From Prototheca cutis (lineage: Eukaryota > Chlorophyta > Trebouxiophyceae > Chlorellales > Chlorellaceae), in assembly GCA_002897115.2 (NCBI GenBank), contig BCIH01000002.1, forward strand, positions 933,262 through 997,261: a DNA stretch of 64,000 nucleotides. Direction: 5' to 3'. Both the position numbers and the translations under genes were made by a program. Positions 45,609 through 58,400 of this stretch are shown here, one piece after another. Position 1 is the first letter of the stretch, and every line of letters begins with the position of its first letter. Under the pieces are notes generated by a model. The model was not told the origin of the DNA, did no database searches, and saw only the letters and a list, made by a program, of their open reading frames with translations.

Positions 45609-48600
45609 ATGGCTGTCGAGTTTCGGGATGGTAGCGTCATGGTGGGTGGGCTGGCCCTGCTGGCTGGGGTTTCAACCCAGGCCACGGCCAGCTCCCAGGA
45701 AGGCACGACCCTGCTCTCCTTCTCCACCCCCGGGCATGCCAGCTCTGAAGCAGAGTTTGCCCTGGGAAAGGCACGTCGGCTTTGGATGGGTTGACAAGGG
45801 TGATTGGGGTTGGATTGCTCCAGTCCCCGCTGCCGGCATGCTTTAGTAGCCAGCCAGACGGCATTCCAATGTNAAAAAGAAATCGCCATCAGCACCCCAA
45901 AACCCGCCATAATCCCACTCCCCACAGCTCCTCCCCGGGGTCCGGTTCATGGCACTGGGCCTGAGCAGCACCTGGTGGATGACGCCCGCATGGGGGTCAA
46001 CGGCAGCGCATGTGCCCCTGGAGACGCAGTTTCTCCTGATGGAACTCCCCAAAGGTGCNGGATATGCTGCGCTGCTTCCCTTGCTTGTCGCAGATACATT
46101 CCGTGCATGCCTCAAGCNCAGCAGCCGCAACAAGGAGCTTGCCGTGAGGCTGGAAAGCGGTGATCCCGGGATCCGAGCCGATACCTGGCCGGCGGCGCTA
46201 CTCATAGCAGCGGGCCACAATGCACATGCACTGGCCGAGTCCGCGGTGGAAAGCGCGGCGGCAGCCAGCGGCGGGGCACCGCCGCGCTGGCGCAAGCCCA
46301 TGCCAGAGTTTCTAGATGGGTTTGGCTGGTGCACGTGGGACGCCTTTTACTATGACGTCAACCCCGCCGGTGAGACGGCGGTGGTAGTTGTGGAGCAAGG
46401 GTTGGGGTTGAGAGTCATGACCCAATCCAGGTCAGGGAGAATCACTGTCACCAAGACTGCTCAGACCGTGATGACAATCACCCTGCATCCACACCGCAGG
46501 CATCCTGGCGGGGGTGCAGTCGCTGCGCAGCTCCGTGGCGGCGCCACGCTTTCTTATTATTGATGATGGTGCGCGGGAATATCGGGTTAAAGGTTTGACC
46601 AACCCCCCATGGTCATATCCAAGGATTGTGTGCTCATCTGACCTTGGCACCCCCCCTTTCTTACGTTCCCTTCCGAATTCAACGACAGGGTGGCAACGGA
46701 CGGATGTTGACGTCGAGTTTCGTGGGCATGGTGTGTGGACAGGCCAGGAGCGCTGACCGACGTGTGGCAATGGCTGCTGGGGACTTGCTGGACTCGATCA
46801 TGCAATGCCTGTCTTCTTTGCTTCATGCGGGAGCAAGGGCAGCAGCCCCCGTATNGGTGTGACCCATATTTTTTAAAGCCCCTGGGGCTTGCTATAAAGA
46901 CAAAAAAGCCGCTCACGCAATGTCGGTCACCTCTTCTCCCTTGACGGACAGGTGTCCAAGATCAGCACCCGGCGGCAGAGCTGTCGGATCTGGACCTGGC
47001 CGCACTGCAGCTGGTCGACGCCGATGANCACCCGGTAAGCTGTTGTTGGGTGTATCATTGGAAAGAGAGAATAAAAGGGCGTGTTNTGTCGCAAACCTTT
47101 CGCTCCTGCCTTGGGCAAACCTGGTCTGTCGATTGGCCCAGAACATAGTGGTGGGCCTTGCAGCGGCCGGTGTCTTCAAATATATCAAGCATTGGATCAA
47201 ACAATAAGTATACATCGGTTCNTCCCCGTNATGCGCACCGCTCGACTCGACAGATTGATGAGCCGGTGCGTGAATGGCACAGCAAGGGCGCTGTGAATGA
47301 GGCCATTAAAAACGCAGCCACCGCTGCAGGTGCAAACAGCGACAGCCATCCCAGAACTGCCGCCACNGCCAATGGGGATGATACAAACCGAGGCCTCGCA
47401 AGTCTNATGACACGCTGGGTGCATGGAGCGGCGGGTCTTGCAGTCACGACGGCGTTTGCCCTGCTGAANCGCGTTATCAGTGCTTCNAGCANCGACTCCT
47501 TCGCATTCCGGGCAGTTCGCTGGGCTGCAGACGGGCCGCTCCGCCCAGCACTGCTGGCGCACTATGCCCAGGTACTGCTNGGGCTGTTGGTTGGCTTCTT
47601 TCAAATGGGGGGAAGCACCGCCTCGACCAGGTTGTGGAGAAAGCCCCGGTTGCAGTAGCCACACATCATTCTGCACTGGAAAAAACGACGGCAACCTGCT
47701 GAATCACATTCAAGAAAGCCTTGCCCCCGCATGCACACATGCACACATGCAGACCACCAACCACGCTCAGCGACTCGTGAGTGTGGAAGCAAACTCCAAG
47801 TTTGCCGGCTTGAGTGGCGTCGGCGACCTAAGGCTCAATGTGTGTGGTGAAGGGTTTGGCGCTGTGTGCATGTGTGTGGGGTGGGGGATTTTTTGTCGAG
47901 GTATTCCTGGTCGTCGTCGGCCGTCTCAGCATCACTGCCGCACCTGCTCCGCGCTCCTTCCCACCCCAAACAAACAGGCGCCCGGGGGGCGGTTGGAGGT
48001 CGTCGTGGCAGAGACCAAGGGGCTGGGCGTGCGGGATGTGTTTGCCTGGCACGCGCTGTGTGGGTTTTGGGGCGGGCTGGACGAGTCGTTTGGAGCAGCG
48101 TATGGTGCGGAGCTCCTGTTCCCACATCCTTCCCGTGACATCCTGGTGCGTGTGGTTGATGTGCATGCGACCTGCGGTTCTTGACCTAGGACGTGCAATT
48201 TATTTCTTGTGGAGGAAAGGAGGTCTCGACAATATTTCTCACTTCATGCACAAATTCCTCCCACCCACTACTGTAAATTCCCCCAGGAGGTCAACCCTGA
48301 AACGGCATTCATCCCACCCGCTGCCGGGGGCATCCGGATCCCCCGCCGGCCTGAGCAGCTCCACACCGACATGCATGCGTATCTCGCACGCTGCGGCATC
48401 GCCGGGGTCAAAGTCGATGTCCAGGTCGGTGTGATGGTGGTGATGGGAATGCTCATCCCGGTGGCCGGTGGTTCGATGTGCCTGCAATCCAACTGGGCTG
48501 GGAAAGCTAGTTGTCACCATGCACAGATACCGGAAGGCCTCTCTCTTGGCCATTCTTAGGAATAGATAACCACATTCATTCACAAGCCCGTCCACCGACG

Positions 48601-50331
48601 CAGAGCTCATTGGCCCTGCTGGGTGGCACTGCGCTGGCCGGGGACTACAACCGCTCGCTCGAGGCTTCGGTGGCCCAGCACTTTCCCGGGAACGGTCTCA
48701 TCAACTGCATGTGCCACTCCACCGCAAACCTGTACCGGTATGAATGACGAGGTGGTTGTTGAGAGTCGGTTGGGTTGTGGGCTCATCGATCACATGCCTG
48801 ATTCGAAACCCCCCGAATAGGTCAACCACAGAACTACGCCAAAAAAATAAATGAGCAGGTTTACGGCCAGCAATGTAGCTCGGGCATCGGACGACTTTTG
48901 GCCGCGGCTGCCACCATCGCACACGGCGCACATCGCGAATTGCACGTTCAATGCTTTCTTCCTGTCACACCTGGTGTGGCCGGACTATGACATGTTCCAC
49001 AGCCGCCACCCGGCGGCATTGCTGCATGCCACTGCCCGGGCCGTTTCTGGAGGGCCGCTGTATGTCTCGGACCGACCGGGGGCACACGACGCGGAGCTGC
49101 TGCAGCGGCTGGTCCTACGGGACGGATCCACGCTGCGCACGCTGCGCCCCGGCCTGCCCACACCGGATTCTCTTTTCGCCGACGTGTGCCGCGATGGGAA
49201 AACTCTCCTCAAGGTGGGTAGGCGGTGCTTTTCTTTCGGGGGGGATTTTGCGGTGGTTTGGGGCACAGCTGTGGCGCTTGGATACTGTGGCGGTGGGAGG
49301 CTTTCTCAGGGCCTTGAGTCGAGTGGTCTGCCAGTGCAGAGCGAGCTACGCAGGCCAGGAGGGGGTTTGGCTGCGCCACGGCAACTGCTCGAATAACAAT
49401 AGCAAGGAATAATCCAAACGCACGGTTGTTTCTGTAACAGGTCCAGAGCGTCAATGCATGCGCGGGCGTGGTGGCGGTGTTCAACCTGCAGGGCGCCGCA
49501 TATGACCGGCGGCGCCGTGTTTTCCACACGCATGATGCGGCGCCGGCCACCCTGAGCGCCACAGTTGGACCGGCCGATGTCGTGGGGTGGGGTGGCAGTG
49601 GCCAGCCGTGGCGTCAGGTCGCAGCATACTGCAGCGCCACTGAGGTAAAGAAAAGGGGGGGACTTGTTTGACGTGTTTGGGTCAATGCAGCACCCACCCT
49701 GTGGATAGGAATGTCCGGAAATGACATGCCAGCCTTCAACAGCATCCCCTGTTGTGGCGTTCGGAAACACAGATGTCCAACTCGGGCACTTGTGTTTTTC
49801 TGCATCCACGACTGTGTGCCACAGCAGGACGATGAGCCTAGCTATTTCCTGTGCAACCCAACCCAATGATCCATGCAGAGACTGGAGCTGCTGGATGGTG
49901 GTGCTGCGCGCCAAAGGACCACCATGCAGGTCACTCTACAGCCCGGGGGTTCTACTCTCGTCACGCTGGCGCCTGTGCTCACGGCTCCAGTCCCTTGCAC
50001 GGACCAAAGCCCGCTAAGCTTGGCCCCAATTGGCCTCAGCAACATGCTCAACTCTGGTGGTGCTGTTATGAATTGGCACTGGTCGACGCCTGAGAGCTCG
50101 ATGACAGGGAGCGAAATGCAGCCGGGGCGGCCTGAGGCAGTCATCCAACTTCGGGGAGAAGGAACCCTGCTCCTGTGGAGCTCCTGTGAACCCTGTCAAG
50201 TCCAAGGCGAGGATGGTGCGTCCCACACTTGGGAGTATGATGCAACCAATGGTGCACTCAAGGTCCTGGTTCCGGTGCTCCCGGACGGGCAAGGGTCCCA
50301 GACAGTGGAGCTGAGCATCAGATTTGCCTAA
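45609..50331 (+). CDS. Raffinose synthase-family protein (GH36, alkaline alpha-galactosidase/Sip1-like)
   Basis: Family members make raffinose from galactinol and sucrose or hydrolyse alpha-galactosides; which applies here is not decidable. Start MAVEFRDGSVMVGGLALLAG resembles the family N-terminus. Seen across many exons: FMALGLSSTWWMTPAWGS, FLDGFGWCTWDAFYYDVNPA, APRFLIIDDG, VSVEANSKFAGLSG, VRDVFAWHALCGFWGGLD, CGIAGVKVDVQ (nucleophile Asp), PDYDMFHSRHPAALLHATAR, GGPLYVSDRPGAHDAELLQR, LVLRDGSTLRTLRPGLPTPD and SLFADVCRDGKTLLKV. The beta-rich C-terminus ends ELSIRFA with stop 50329-50331. Between IIDDG and SVEANSKFA lies extra sequence (about 46950-47680) that includes a hydrophobic segment (MTRWVHGAAGLAVTTAFALL). 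This stretch has many N bases, so exon limits there are weak. A GGGG/CCCC-rich intron set is present. Confidence 0.85.
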
Positions 50332-50472
50332 GACCCAGTTACTATTATGTAATTCCACTGATGTTTTCTACACAACAGGCCAAGTCCAACACAGAAATGT
50401 CACAGCATTACCATCTCTTTGCATATGGCCACCCGCAGCACTCCTCAAACAAGGGACCCGCCACAGCATGGG

Positions 50473-51216
50473 TCAGGTCACGAGCGGATCTTGCGGGTGA
50501 GATTCGGCATGAGGTCCGCCGAACTCCGCTTGCCACGCTGCTGCCGCCTCTTCTGGTGTCCTGAGCGTCCATAACGGGTGCAAATTCCTGTCCACTGTCG
50601 CCTCCTGCATTTGAGAGAAAAATGAGAATGATTCAGTTGTTTCGCTCGGCCAAGATCTCTGTCTTTGGGAAAGTGTGCGCCTCCCGAACAAGCAAAAGCC
50701 TAAGGGAAGAGGAGGCAGGCCCAAGACATCCCCCCCCCATCCACACAAACAGCCGAAGCAAGTGCATCCATGTCAAGAAAAGATTCCAGCCCAATTAACC
50801 TCCATGCGCTTGCCTCATCTTTGAAGCGGGTCCGCTGCCTCAGGCACGCCCACAGCTCCTTCCAGTGTCCAGAACAGTCGTCCACGTTGCCCTCTACGTA
50901 AAACTCCCGCATTTGGTACACCGGGGCTGCGATGTGAAGAGGATTTGAGGTGGTGACGGGGTGCGGCAATCTCTGGGTTGAAATTCGTCGACTGCTGGAA
51001 GGAAGCCGGCCCCGAGCACCACTACCATTGCCGACACAAAACTGCCGACGAAAGCACTCCTTCCATAACTCTCCGCCATCACGCACAGTAGCAGAACCAT
51101 AATGCGTCAAAATACTGGACGCAGGATGCCGCGCTTGAACTCGAGGTGGCCCTCCGGTCCTGCTGCACAGCCTGCTGGTTGCTCTCCGCAGGCCGGGCCT
51201 CACTCTGCTCCGGCAT
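50473..51216 (-). CDS. DUF3128 (C22orf39/UPF0545-like) small cysteine protein
   Basis: Function is unknown; the family resembles small mitochondrial twin-Cys proteins. Three exons with matching phase: 51087-51216, 50814-50926 and 50473-50604, 124 residues. Seen: CVQYFDALWFCYSPVYQMRE (first junction makes CYSP-YQM, the family hallmark), FYVEGNVDDCSGHWKELWAC and LRQRTRFKDEEATVDRNLHP, then LWTLRTPEEAAAAWQAEFG. The DDC-x3-W-x5-C pattern is typical. The N-terminus (MPEQSEARPAESNQQ) is polar. Intron 2 begins GC (GAG|GCAAGC) and ends CAG|GAG; no GT donor nearby gives the family sequence. The gene sits between two plus-strand genes. Confidence 0.85.
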
Positions 51217-51622
51217 GGCTGCAGGAGGGCCCCAGCAAAACAAAACCACGCAAAATTCTCCGTTTACATATGTTCGTATATTGATATTTTGTTGTTGCCA
51301 TCTGTGGGCACCCAGAGTCCCCCCTTGGAGCTGGGCTCGTCTTTTCCCCCGTCGGGTGCATTTCGTGCATTTGCCGAGCGCGGTTCCAACACTGAGCGGA
51401 AGTGATCCAGAGGTGGTTACGGCAGAAGGCACCGAAGCCAGGCATCCGAGTGATGTCGATGCTGAAATCCATGTGATTCACATTGACATTGAGTGGTGCA
51501 TATCAGTGCTGGGTTTGGCACCAAGAGGACGGGCCAGCGCTGGAGTCGCCACGCTCGAACACCCGCGTCGCTCAAGGTCTTTAGGGAAGGGTCTGTCCGG
51601 GCCCGCGTCAAGACCTGTCGCG

Positions 51623-52963
51623 ATGCAGGACAGGGTTGTGAATCTGCCTGACACATCTGGCGCGTATTGCTTGCGCGCAGCACGCGTGCCGGTGTGCTGC
51701 CTGTCCGGCGTGGACTGCCAGGGCTGGGATGTGTGCGTCGACGGGCTGGCGCTCGTGGACCTGACCGTGGCGAATGGCTGCATCCAGGCCATTGTTGCCA
51801 GTGGCAGCCCGGGCATGAATGGGCATGCCCACGAGCAGCACCGGCCCGTGCTCCCGGAGCTCGACCTCGCTGGGAAGATGGTCCTGCCCACGTTTGTGGA
51901 CCTCCACACCCACATAGGTAGGCCAGGGTTAGCAATGGGGGTGCCGGGGATGCTTGCTTGCTCTTCTTCTTCGGTTGCATGTACGTGATTCCGGGCTGGG
52001 ACTGTTCTGAATGACGATGCTGTCAGGCCAGCGGAAGCAGCGGAAACAGCGGAAGCACCAAAACAACGAATGGGATATGCCTGCACCTGAGCCTGGGCAA
52101 TCCAATCCCTCTTCTATCCTCTTCCCCACTTTTATACCCAGCCAACTCTTCTTACCATCAACAGAAATGTGTTACTTCCCACCCGTTTCCTTAATCGGCC
52201 CCCCCCCCCCCCCCAAAAAAAAAAAAACAGACAAGGGCCACACTTGCGAACGGAGCCGAAACCCGGACGGCTCGTTGACGGGCGCGGATCGGAGCACGGC
52301 AGAGGACGCGGCGTTCTGGGACGCCGAGGATGTTTATAGGCGTGCTGACTTTGGTCTGCGCGCGGCGTACGCGCACGGCACGAGCGCGGTGCGCACGCAC
52401 CTGATCAACATGACCCCACTGCAGACGGAGCTCACGTGGCCGGTGTTCTCCCGGCTGCGGACCGCGTGGGCGGGCCGTGTGGAGCTGCAGGGCGTCAGCC
52501 TCGTGGCTCTGTCCTTTTTCCGCGACACGGAAGCCGCACGGAAGCTGGCCGACCTCGTGGCCGGGCACGGGGGGGCGCTTGGCGCAGCGGTGTGTTGTGC
52601 CGAGCGGGGCGGTGACCCGGCCGACGACTGGACCACCTGCGAGGCCGACCGCGGCGAGTTGTTGGACAGGTGGGCTTGGTTTGTTGCTTGCAATATGCTC
52701 GCTTGTTGCTGGACACCATGTTGCGTGTGTGCTTCAACGCCACAATGCATGATGTGCGGGGGGCAGGAACTTACATGACCCTGGCCAACGTCCCCCCACA
52801 AACCCCACACAGGATGTTCACGTTGGCCAAGGAGAGGGGCCTTGACCTGGACTTTCACACAGACGAGAACGGGAACGAGGCTGCCAAGGGTCTGCGTCAC
52901 GTCGCGCAAAAGACCATCGAGCATGGCTATGAGGGCAGGGTAGTCTGTGGCCACTGCTGGTAC

Positions 52964-52998
<35 letters not shown>

Positions 52999-54232
52999 GG
53001 GGGGTTCAGAGCCGTTTCATCAACAGCGGTTATGGACCAACCAATCCAAAAATCCATGTGTCTCCCACACACCCTCCCCAAAAAACACACACACTTTAGC
53101 TCGCTGGCATCACAATCGGAAGAGGACTTGATCCTGACCCTGGACTTGGTGCAGCGGGCTCGCATCACGGTGGTGTCGCTGCCATTGGTCAACCAGTGGA
53201 CGCAGGACCGAACGCCCGGGCGCACGCCGCGCTGGCGAGGCCTCCCCCTGCTGCACGAGCTTCGCGCCGCGGGTGTCTCTGCCGCGCTGGCCTCGGACAA
53301 CACGCGCGACCAATTTTACGCCTATGGCGACCTGGACATGCTGGAGGTCCTGGTCCAGGGGGCACGCATGGCGCACCTCGACCGACCCTACCACGATTGG
53401 GCACGGGCGGTGGGCGCTGTGCCCGCGGCGGCGATGGGCCTGGGGCCGGGGCACGGCTTCCTGACCCCGGGCGCACCCGCAAACTTTGTCGTGTTTCGCG
53501 GCCGAGCCTACTCGGAGCTCATGTCACGCCCACAGGTCCGTTTGTTTTGGGGGCATGGTGAAAGACAAGTCAGTCCTGAAGGTTTTAGGATGTTTTGTTT
53601 TTCCATTTTGTTTCTATTTGCAATTTGTTAATGGCCATCCCATCAAATAGGGCTGACTGGGTGACAACGAGCGGCCATGCCCGTTGTTACCCATTGTTAC
53701 CTCATTGTTGCTCTGGCCATGCCGCGTGTCACGCGGAGGACAGCCGTCCAACCTCTCACACCACCATTCACATGAGTGCATTGCTTGCACCTCACCTTGT
53801 CATGATAACGTACTGTGGCAGAACCGTCACGATCTCCCTCGTTCTTCGCCCAATTCACAGACTGACCGCGTGGTCGTGCGTGATGGCCGGGCAATCGCGG
53901 CAACGCTGCCTGACTATGCGGAACTGGACGATCTCAATGCGCCGCGGGAGCAGCGGCTGGCGGCCAACCGTGCCATCAACATCAAGCCCCCACACTTGAA
54001 GGCCGCGGTGGCCCGCACGGTGCACGCCAGGGCCGGGGGCCCGCAGGACGAGGACAACTGTGCAGTCCGCCTCGACTGGCGCGCGAGGGCCGGGTCCTGG
54101 GGCCAGGCCCTCAAAGGCCATGTCGTCGCGCCAGGTGGCGACACGTCGGGGCTGCCCATGGTGCTCTGTGCCATGACTGCTGCGGCGGCTTGTGGGTATG
54201 CACTGGGAGCCAGGTTTGCTGGCCAGCGATGA
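51623..54232 (+). CDS. Cytosine deaminase, bacterial CodA-type amidohydrolase
   Basis: Deaminates cytosine to uracil, or a related base; metal-dependent amidohydrolase. Start MQDRVVNLPDTSGAYCLRAA at 51623. Seen across exons: MVLPTFVDLHTHIG then DKGHTCERSRNPDGSLTGAD (metal-binding HxH and DKG), FGLRAAYAHGTSAVRTHLIN, ERGLDLDFHTDENGNEAAKG (metal His), VVCGHCWSLASQSEEDL, VVSLPLVNQWTQDRTPGRTP, RWRGLPLLHELRAAGVSAAL and ASDNTRDQFYAYGDLDMLEV (catalytic Asp). The C-terminal exon (DRVVVRDGRAIAATLPDYAE onward) ends with a hydrophobic stretch (AMTAAAACGYALGARFAGQR), which may anchor the protein. This type is unrelated to the fungal/plant CDA fold and is mainly bacterial, so an old transfer is possible. 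An intron before DKGHT ends with C14 A13 CAG. Confidence 0.88.
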
Positions 54233-54800
54233 CAAGGGACATCCGCCGCCATATCTCTCACCACCAGCTGGCAATGGCGTGCTCCCAGCAGCACCAAGGC
54301 CTCCCTCTCACATCCTACCTAGACAATGAACCTGCCGCCAAATCGATTGGAATTGAACGGGCTTGATTGAAATGAAATACCTCTTTCNCGCTGCACATCC
54401 TCACATGAGGGGGTGCCATGTGCCCACAATTGTGTGCTCGCATGGCACTTCCCGTGCAACCCCTGTCGTCCGTCCCGGAGTCTGTCCCCGACCCTGGAGG
54501 AGTCCCTGTGTTTTCCCATATCCAGCCGCTCCGAGTTCATGTCGAGTGAGCACTGTACTTTGGACCCATCCTGTACTCTTGCTTCTGCACTGGTCTGCTT
54601 CTTCTTTCCATGGCGCTGTACTTGCTGCGAGATTGCGGGGCTGGTGTGGCTCGTTCCCGGTTGGTCCTGTGTCAGAGACCCCTTTCCCCACCGCCACCTC
54701 GGTCCTGGCATGTGCATAGCAGAACGTGACAATAGTAGGTCGGTCGTCAGGCTGTCAAAGAGAAGGGGTTTGTTTGTTCCATAATTCAGTCGAGAAACAG
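54233..54800. other. Intergenic region between convergent genes
   Basis: The 3' flanks of cytosine deaminase and the ARPC2-like gene meet here. No domain is seen in either strand. Confidence 0.5.
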
Positions 54801-55319
54801 TCACTTTGCGGCGGCGGTGCCCCGCAGCAACCGGGGGTGCTCCGCCGCCACCAGGCGCTGCTGTAGCTGCACAAAGTGCCGGCGCATCCTGGAGTGCAGC
54901 GCGGCCTTGCAGGTCTTGGACTGGTAGTCGAGGAACGCCTCGAACCGGGTGGCCAGGCGGTGGAGCTGGTCCAGGCTCACGCGCTGCGGCCCTGGGGCCG
55001 TGAACACCAGCTCCACTGGTGAACCCTCGTCGTCGGGCCAGGGCTTCGCCTCTATCCGCACGGAGCGCTCCAAGAGAGTGCAGGCGGCGCTCTTCTGTTC
55101 AGAAGTGAACTCCTGCAGCAGGTGCCTCAGCACCGCTCGGCTGCTGGCGGTCGCGGGTGGGGCCAGCTGCAGCCTGACACAGGGGCTGCCGTCGGTGTTC
55201 CTCCCCGACACCCGGCCACCCGCCTCGTGGTGCTCCCGGCGCGATGCCGCGAGCTCATCAATCCACGCCAGATCCGACGAAGACTCCATTGGTGTGTAAC
55301 GAAAATGCACGCAAGCCAT
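54801..55319 (-). CDS. Arp2/3 complex subunit 2 (ARPC2/p34)-like protein
   Basis: Single open frame; start MACVHFRYTPMESSSDLAWI chosen because upstream Met codons lack conservation. The C-terminal half, VELVFTAPGPQRVSLDQLHR then LATRFEAFLDYQSKTCKAAL then HSRMRRHFVQLQQRLVAAEHP, follows the ARPC2 pattern of a final strand followed by the long helix with F-x4-Y-x4-K-x2-H-S/T-R-M-R. ARPC2 is normally about 300 residues; this has about 172, so the first half may lie in unrecognised upstream exons or be missing. It would link Arp2 and Arp3 to the mother actin filament. Assignment rests on the C-terminal helix only. Confidence 0.5.
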   Translation of the reverse strand: MACVHFRYTPMESSSDLAWIDELAASRREHHEAGGRVSGRNTDGSPCVRLQLAPPATASSRAVLRHLLQEFTSEQKSAACTLLERSVRIEAKPWPDDEGSPVELVFTAPGPQRVSLDQLHRLATRFEAFLDYQSKTCKAALHSRMRRHFVQLQQRLVAAEHPRLLRGTAAAK

Positions 55320-55469
55320 GACAGGGAGGCGTGATTTGTTGTCAACTCCGGGTGATTCGCGAGGCTGTCCCATTCGAAAATTCGCACGAGTGGATTTCGT
55401 AAGATGCGTCCTCAGTACCCACGACATTGCCTCTTGCTCCGCTTACACATCCCCCACGCAGCACGGTCG

Positions 55470-58400
55470 TCACATGACATTGCAGCGGACGGGCTGGCCA
55501 TCGCGGCCCTGGAGCTCTCCGTCCCTGTGGTCCAGGCCCAGTGCATCGAGCAGCAACGCATGTGCCTCGGCGGTGGCCGCGCCACGATCGTCGTCGTCAC
55601 CCAGCCCGCCGCCGCCCCCCCCGCCGCCCATCTGTCCCAGTTGGCCCAGGCCCGAGGAGTCTGCAGCGCGGGCGAGGCGTCGTGCCGCGGCGCGCAGAGC
55701 CTCACCCGGTTCGACCCCGGCCTCAGCCTCTGGGGACCAGAGCTGGACGGTGGACCTCCGCGAGCCCAGCGCCAGCTGCGGCAGCCCCGGCCGCGCCGCG
55801 GCAGCCAGCAGCGGCACGCCCGCAGGCGCAAACAGTACACCCGCCAGCCGCGCGGTGCTGAGTTCCCAGGCCAACGCGATGCCGGCAGAGGTCGGGGCGA
55901 CCAGCAGCCCCCCACCACTACTTCCGCAGCCATCGGGCAACATCGTGAAACCGTTGAGCAGGAGGTGCTCCATGCCCGCGCCCTCCGCCGAACCGTCCTC
56001 GGGAAATAGATGATAGCACCTCGAGAACATGCGGTCAGGGCTCACCTCCGCCTCCGTGTCCCGACCTGCTGATGAGAGTGAGAGAAGCAAGCGAGGTCAT
56101 CATCACAAGGTGCATAGAGTATGTGTGTGTGTGTGTGTGCGCGTGCGTGCGTGCGTGCGCGCGCGCCCAAGCAAAGCAAAGACGACACCACTACCCTCAC
56201 CGTACCTCCGCCTACATGCAACGTGCCCATCCAGCTGCTCCCATCGCCCCGCGTGCTGGCGTGGGCAACTTGTGGCGGGTGGTACGAGCCGGCGCCGTCG
56301 TGCAGGCCAGGCCCCGGGGGCTCGGCCCGCAGTCCAGCCAGGGCGGGGGAATCGCCGACGCCCACCTGCCTGGCCCCCGGCGGGAGACGGTGCGGATGAT
56401 GATTGGGGGCATGGTCGCCCACGCGACTGGGGCCCCCCTCTGACACCATGGAAATGGCGGCCCCTGCGTCAGCCGGCGACAGCGGGTGCAGGGCACCGCG
56501 CTGGGGCCTAGCCTGAGAAGATCCCTGCCGAGGGACGGCCGGCACACCGCCCCCCCGGGGGACGGGTCCTCCTCGGAGATCGTACGCCGCGGGCTCGGAT
56601 TCCCTGAGTGCCCTGCCATCTCCCGAGGGACCCTCTACCTGCTCCTCCCCTGGCCGGCGACCTGGTGCCTCCTGCTCGACAGACATGCAGGCGGCGGCCG
56701 TGCTGCCATCCTCCTGTAGGCGGGTTGTCATGGCACCACCACCAGCAGCTGCGCCGGCGCTTGCGACGGCGGGTCGCTCGACGGAGGGCTCTCCCGTGGC
56801 CGGCTGTCGGCCGAGCACGGCATTGCTCGCCTCGGTGTGCGGGCCCATCGCTGAGGCGACACGCGACAATGATGTCTGGGCATCGCCCTGTTCGTCCCTG
56901 GCCTGCCGCGCGGGGCCGTCTATGACGAGCCCGCCATTCCGTGCGGGGCCATCGACGGCATGCCCGGCTGCGAGAAAAGGAGGACCGTCTACAGCGGCGT
57001 CCGTCAACGGATGCCGTCCTTGCCTATGGGACACCTCGCTCGCAGCAAGCGCACCTAGCGTGCTGTCGTCCCAGGCATGCGCCACCACCGACGCCTGCTC
57101 CTCTTCTTCTTCCACTGCTCCTGGTGCTGGTGCAAGACCCAGGACGGGGCATCCCTCGCCGGTCCGCCGGCCTGCAATCGTTCCCAGTGTCGAGCCCCAC
57201 TCGCCGCTGGCCCCAGGTAAAGGTGACGGTTGGGGGCGATCGGTGATGACAGCACCACGCACCGGCATCGTCGTCGCCATACCGCCGCCGCCGTCACTCG
57301 GCATTTCCTGCCTGGGTCGGCCTCGGGGCCGCAGCCGCGGCCGGGTGGTGTTGTGGATGTCAAGAACAGCTTCACGATCATGGTCCAAGCCACTTCCGCC
57401 AGAGGACCACGACGATAGGAGCTGCGCCTGGTCCCCGCGGTTCGCTGCTAGGCCATTGTGAATCCTCCCCGCCGCCGGACCGGTCTCGCCCGGAGGGGAT
57501 GCCGCCATGCCAGCGGCACCCATTCCCCGGGCAGTGGACGTGCTGTGCACCACCGGTGCCGCTGACAGTCCTGGACCTCTTACCGAATCCGCTGCAACTT
57601 GCTGCCGCGCATCGTCGGCAGTGCCCCCTGCAGCCTGCGGGCCGGGCCCCGCCACGCTGTGCGGCGCAAGTTCACTGCTCCCCGCAGCGCCCAGCAGCGA
57701 CTCCATACTTCCAGCCCGCGACCGCCGTGGCAACCGGCCTGCACGGCCTCCGTGCCGCCTACAAAGCATGCTGGGCACTGTTTTGAGCTCTTTTTTTGTG
57801 GTGTTTCATTGTGTTGCCTAATGGTAGGGGGGAGGGGTTTGACTTCACAAAGTGCCATCGGGAGGGGCAATGCCTGCGTGGTCCCCCGCCCCGCTGCTCC
57901 ACCCCCCCGGCCAACCCACCAGGGTTTGCCGTGTGCCCACAGGTCATCGATGGCCAGCAGGGATTTGAGGTCGCGGGCATGGGCGACTTGATCAAAGCCG
58001 TAAACTGCCTCACCGACGTAGGAGGCCAGCAGGCCGGCGCCGCCTCGAGCAAACCCCACCGCGCGAATGGAGGTCCCAGGACCCACTCGCTGGGCGGCTC
58101 GGGGGGCCCAGAGCAGGCCGGGCTTGAGGTGGAAAGGCACATATGCTGCCACCCAGGCCGTTCCTGCTGTTGAGCCAAGCCTGCCGGCCGTCACGCTCGA
58201 GCTCCCGGCCAGGGGGGGGAGCATGCGCCGGTCGTACAGTCGAACCGCAGCATCCGACCCTGGGATGGGGTGGGGCATGCGATGGATTAGGAAGCCATCC
58301 TCCCCGACTGGCTATGGTTCAGACAGGCTGAGGCCATGCAAGATCGTCTATAGACACATTCAGGACATTGTCTCCACTTTCACCAGCCGCTTCCTCTACC

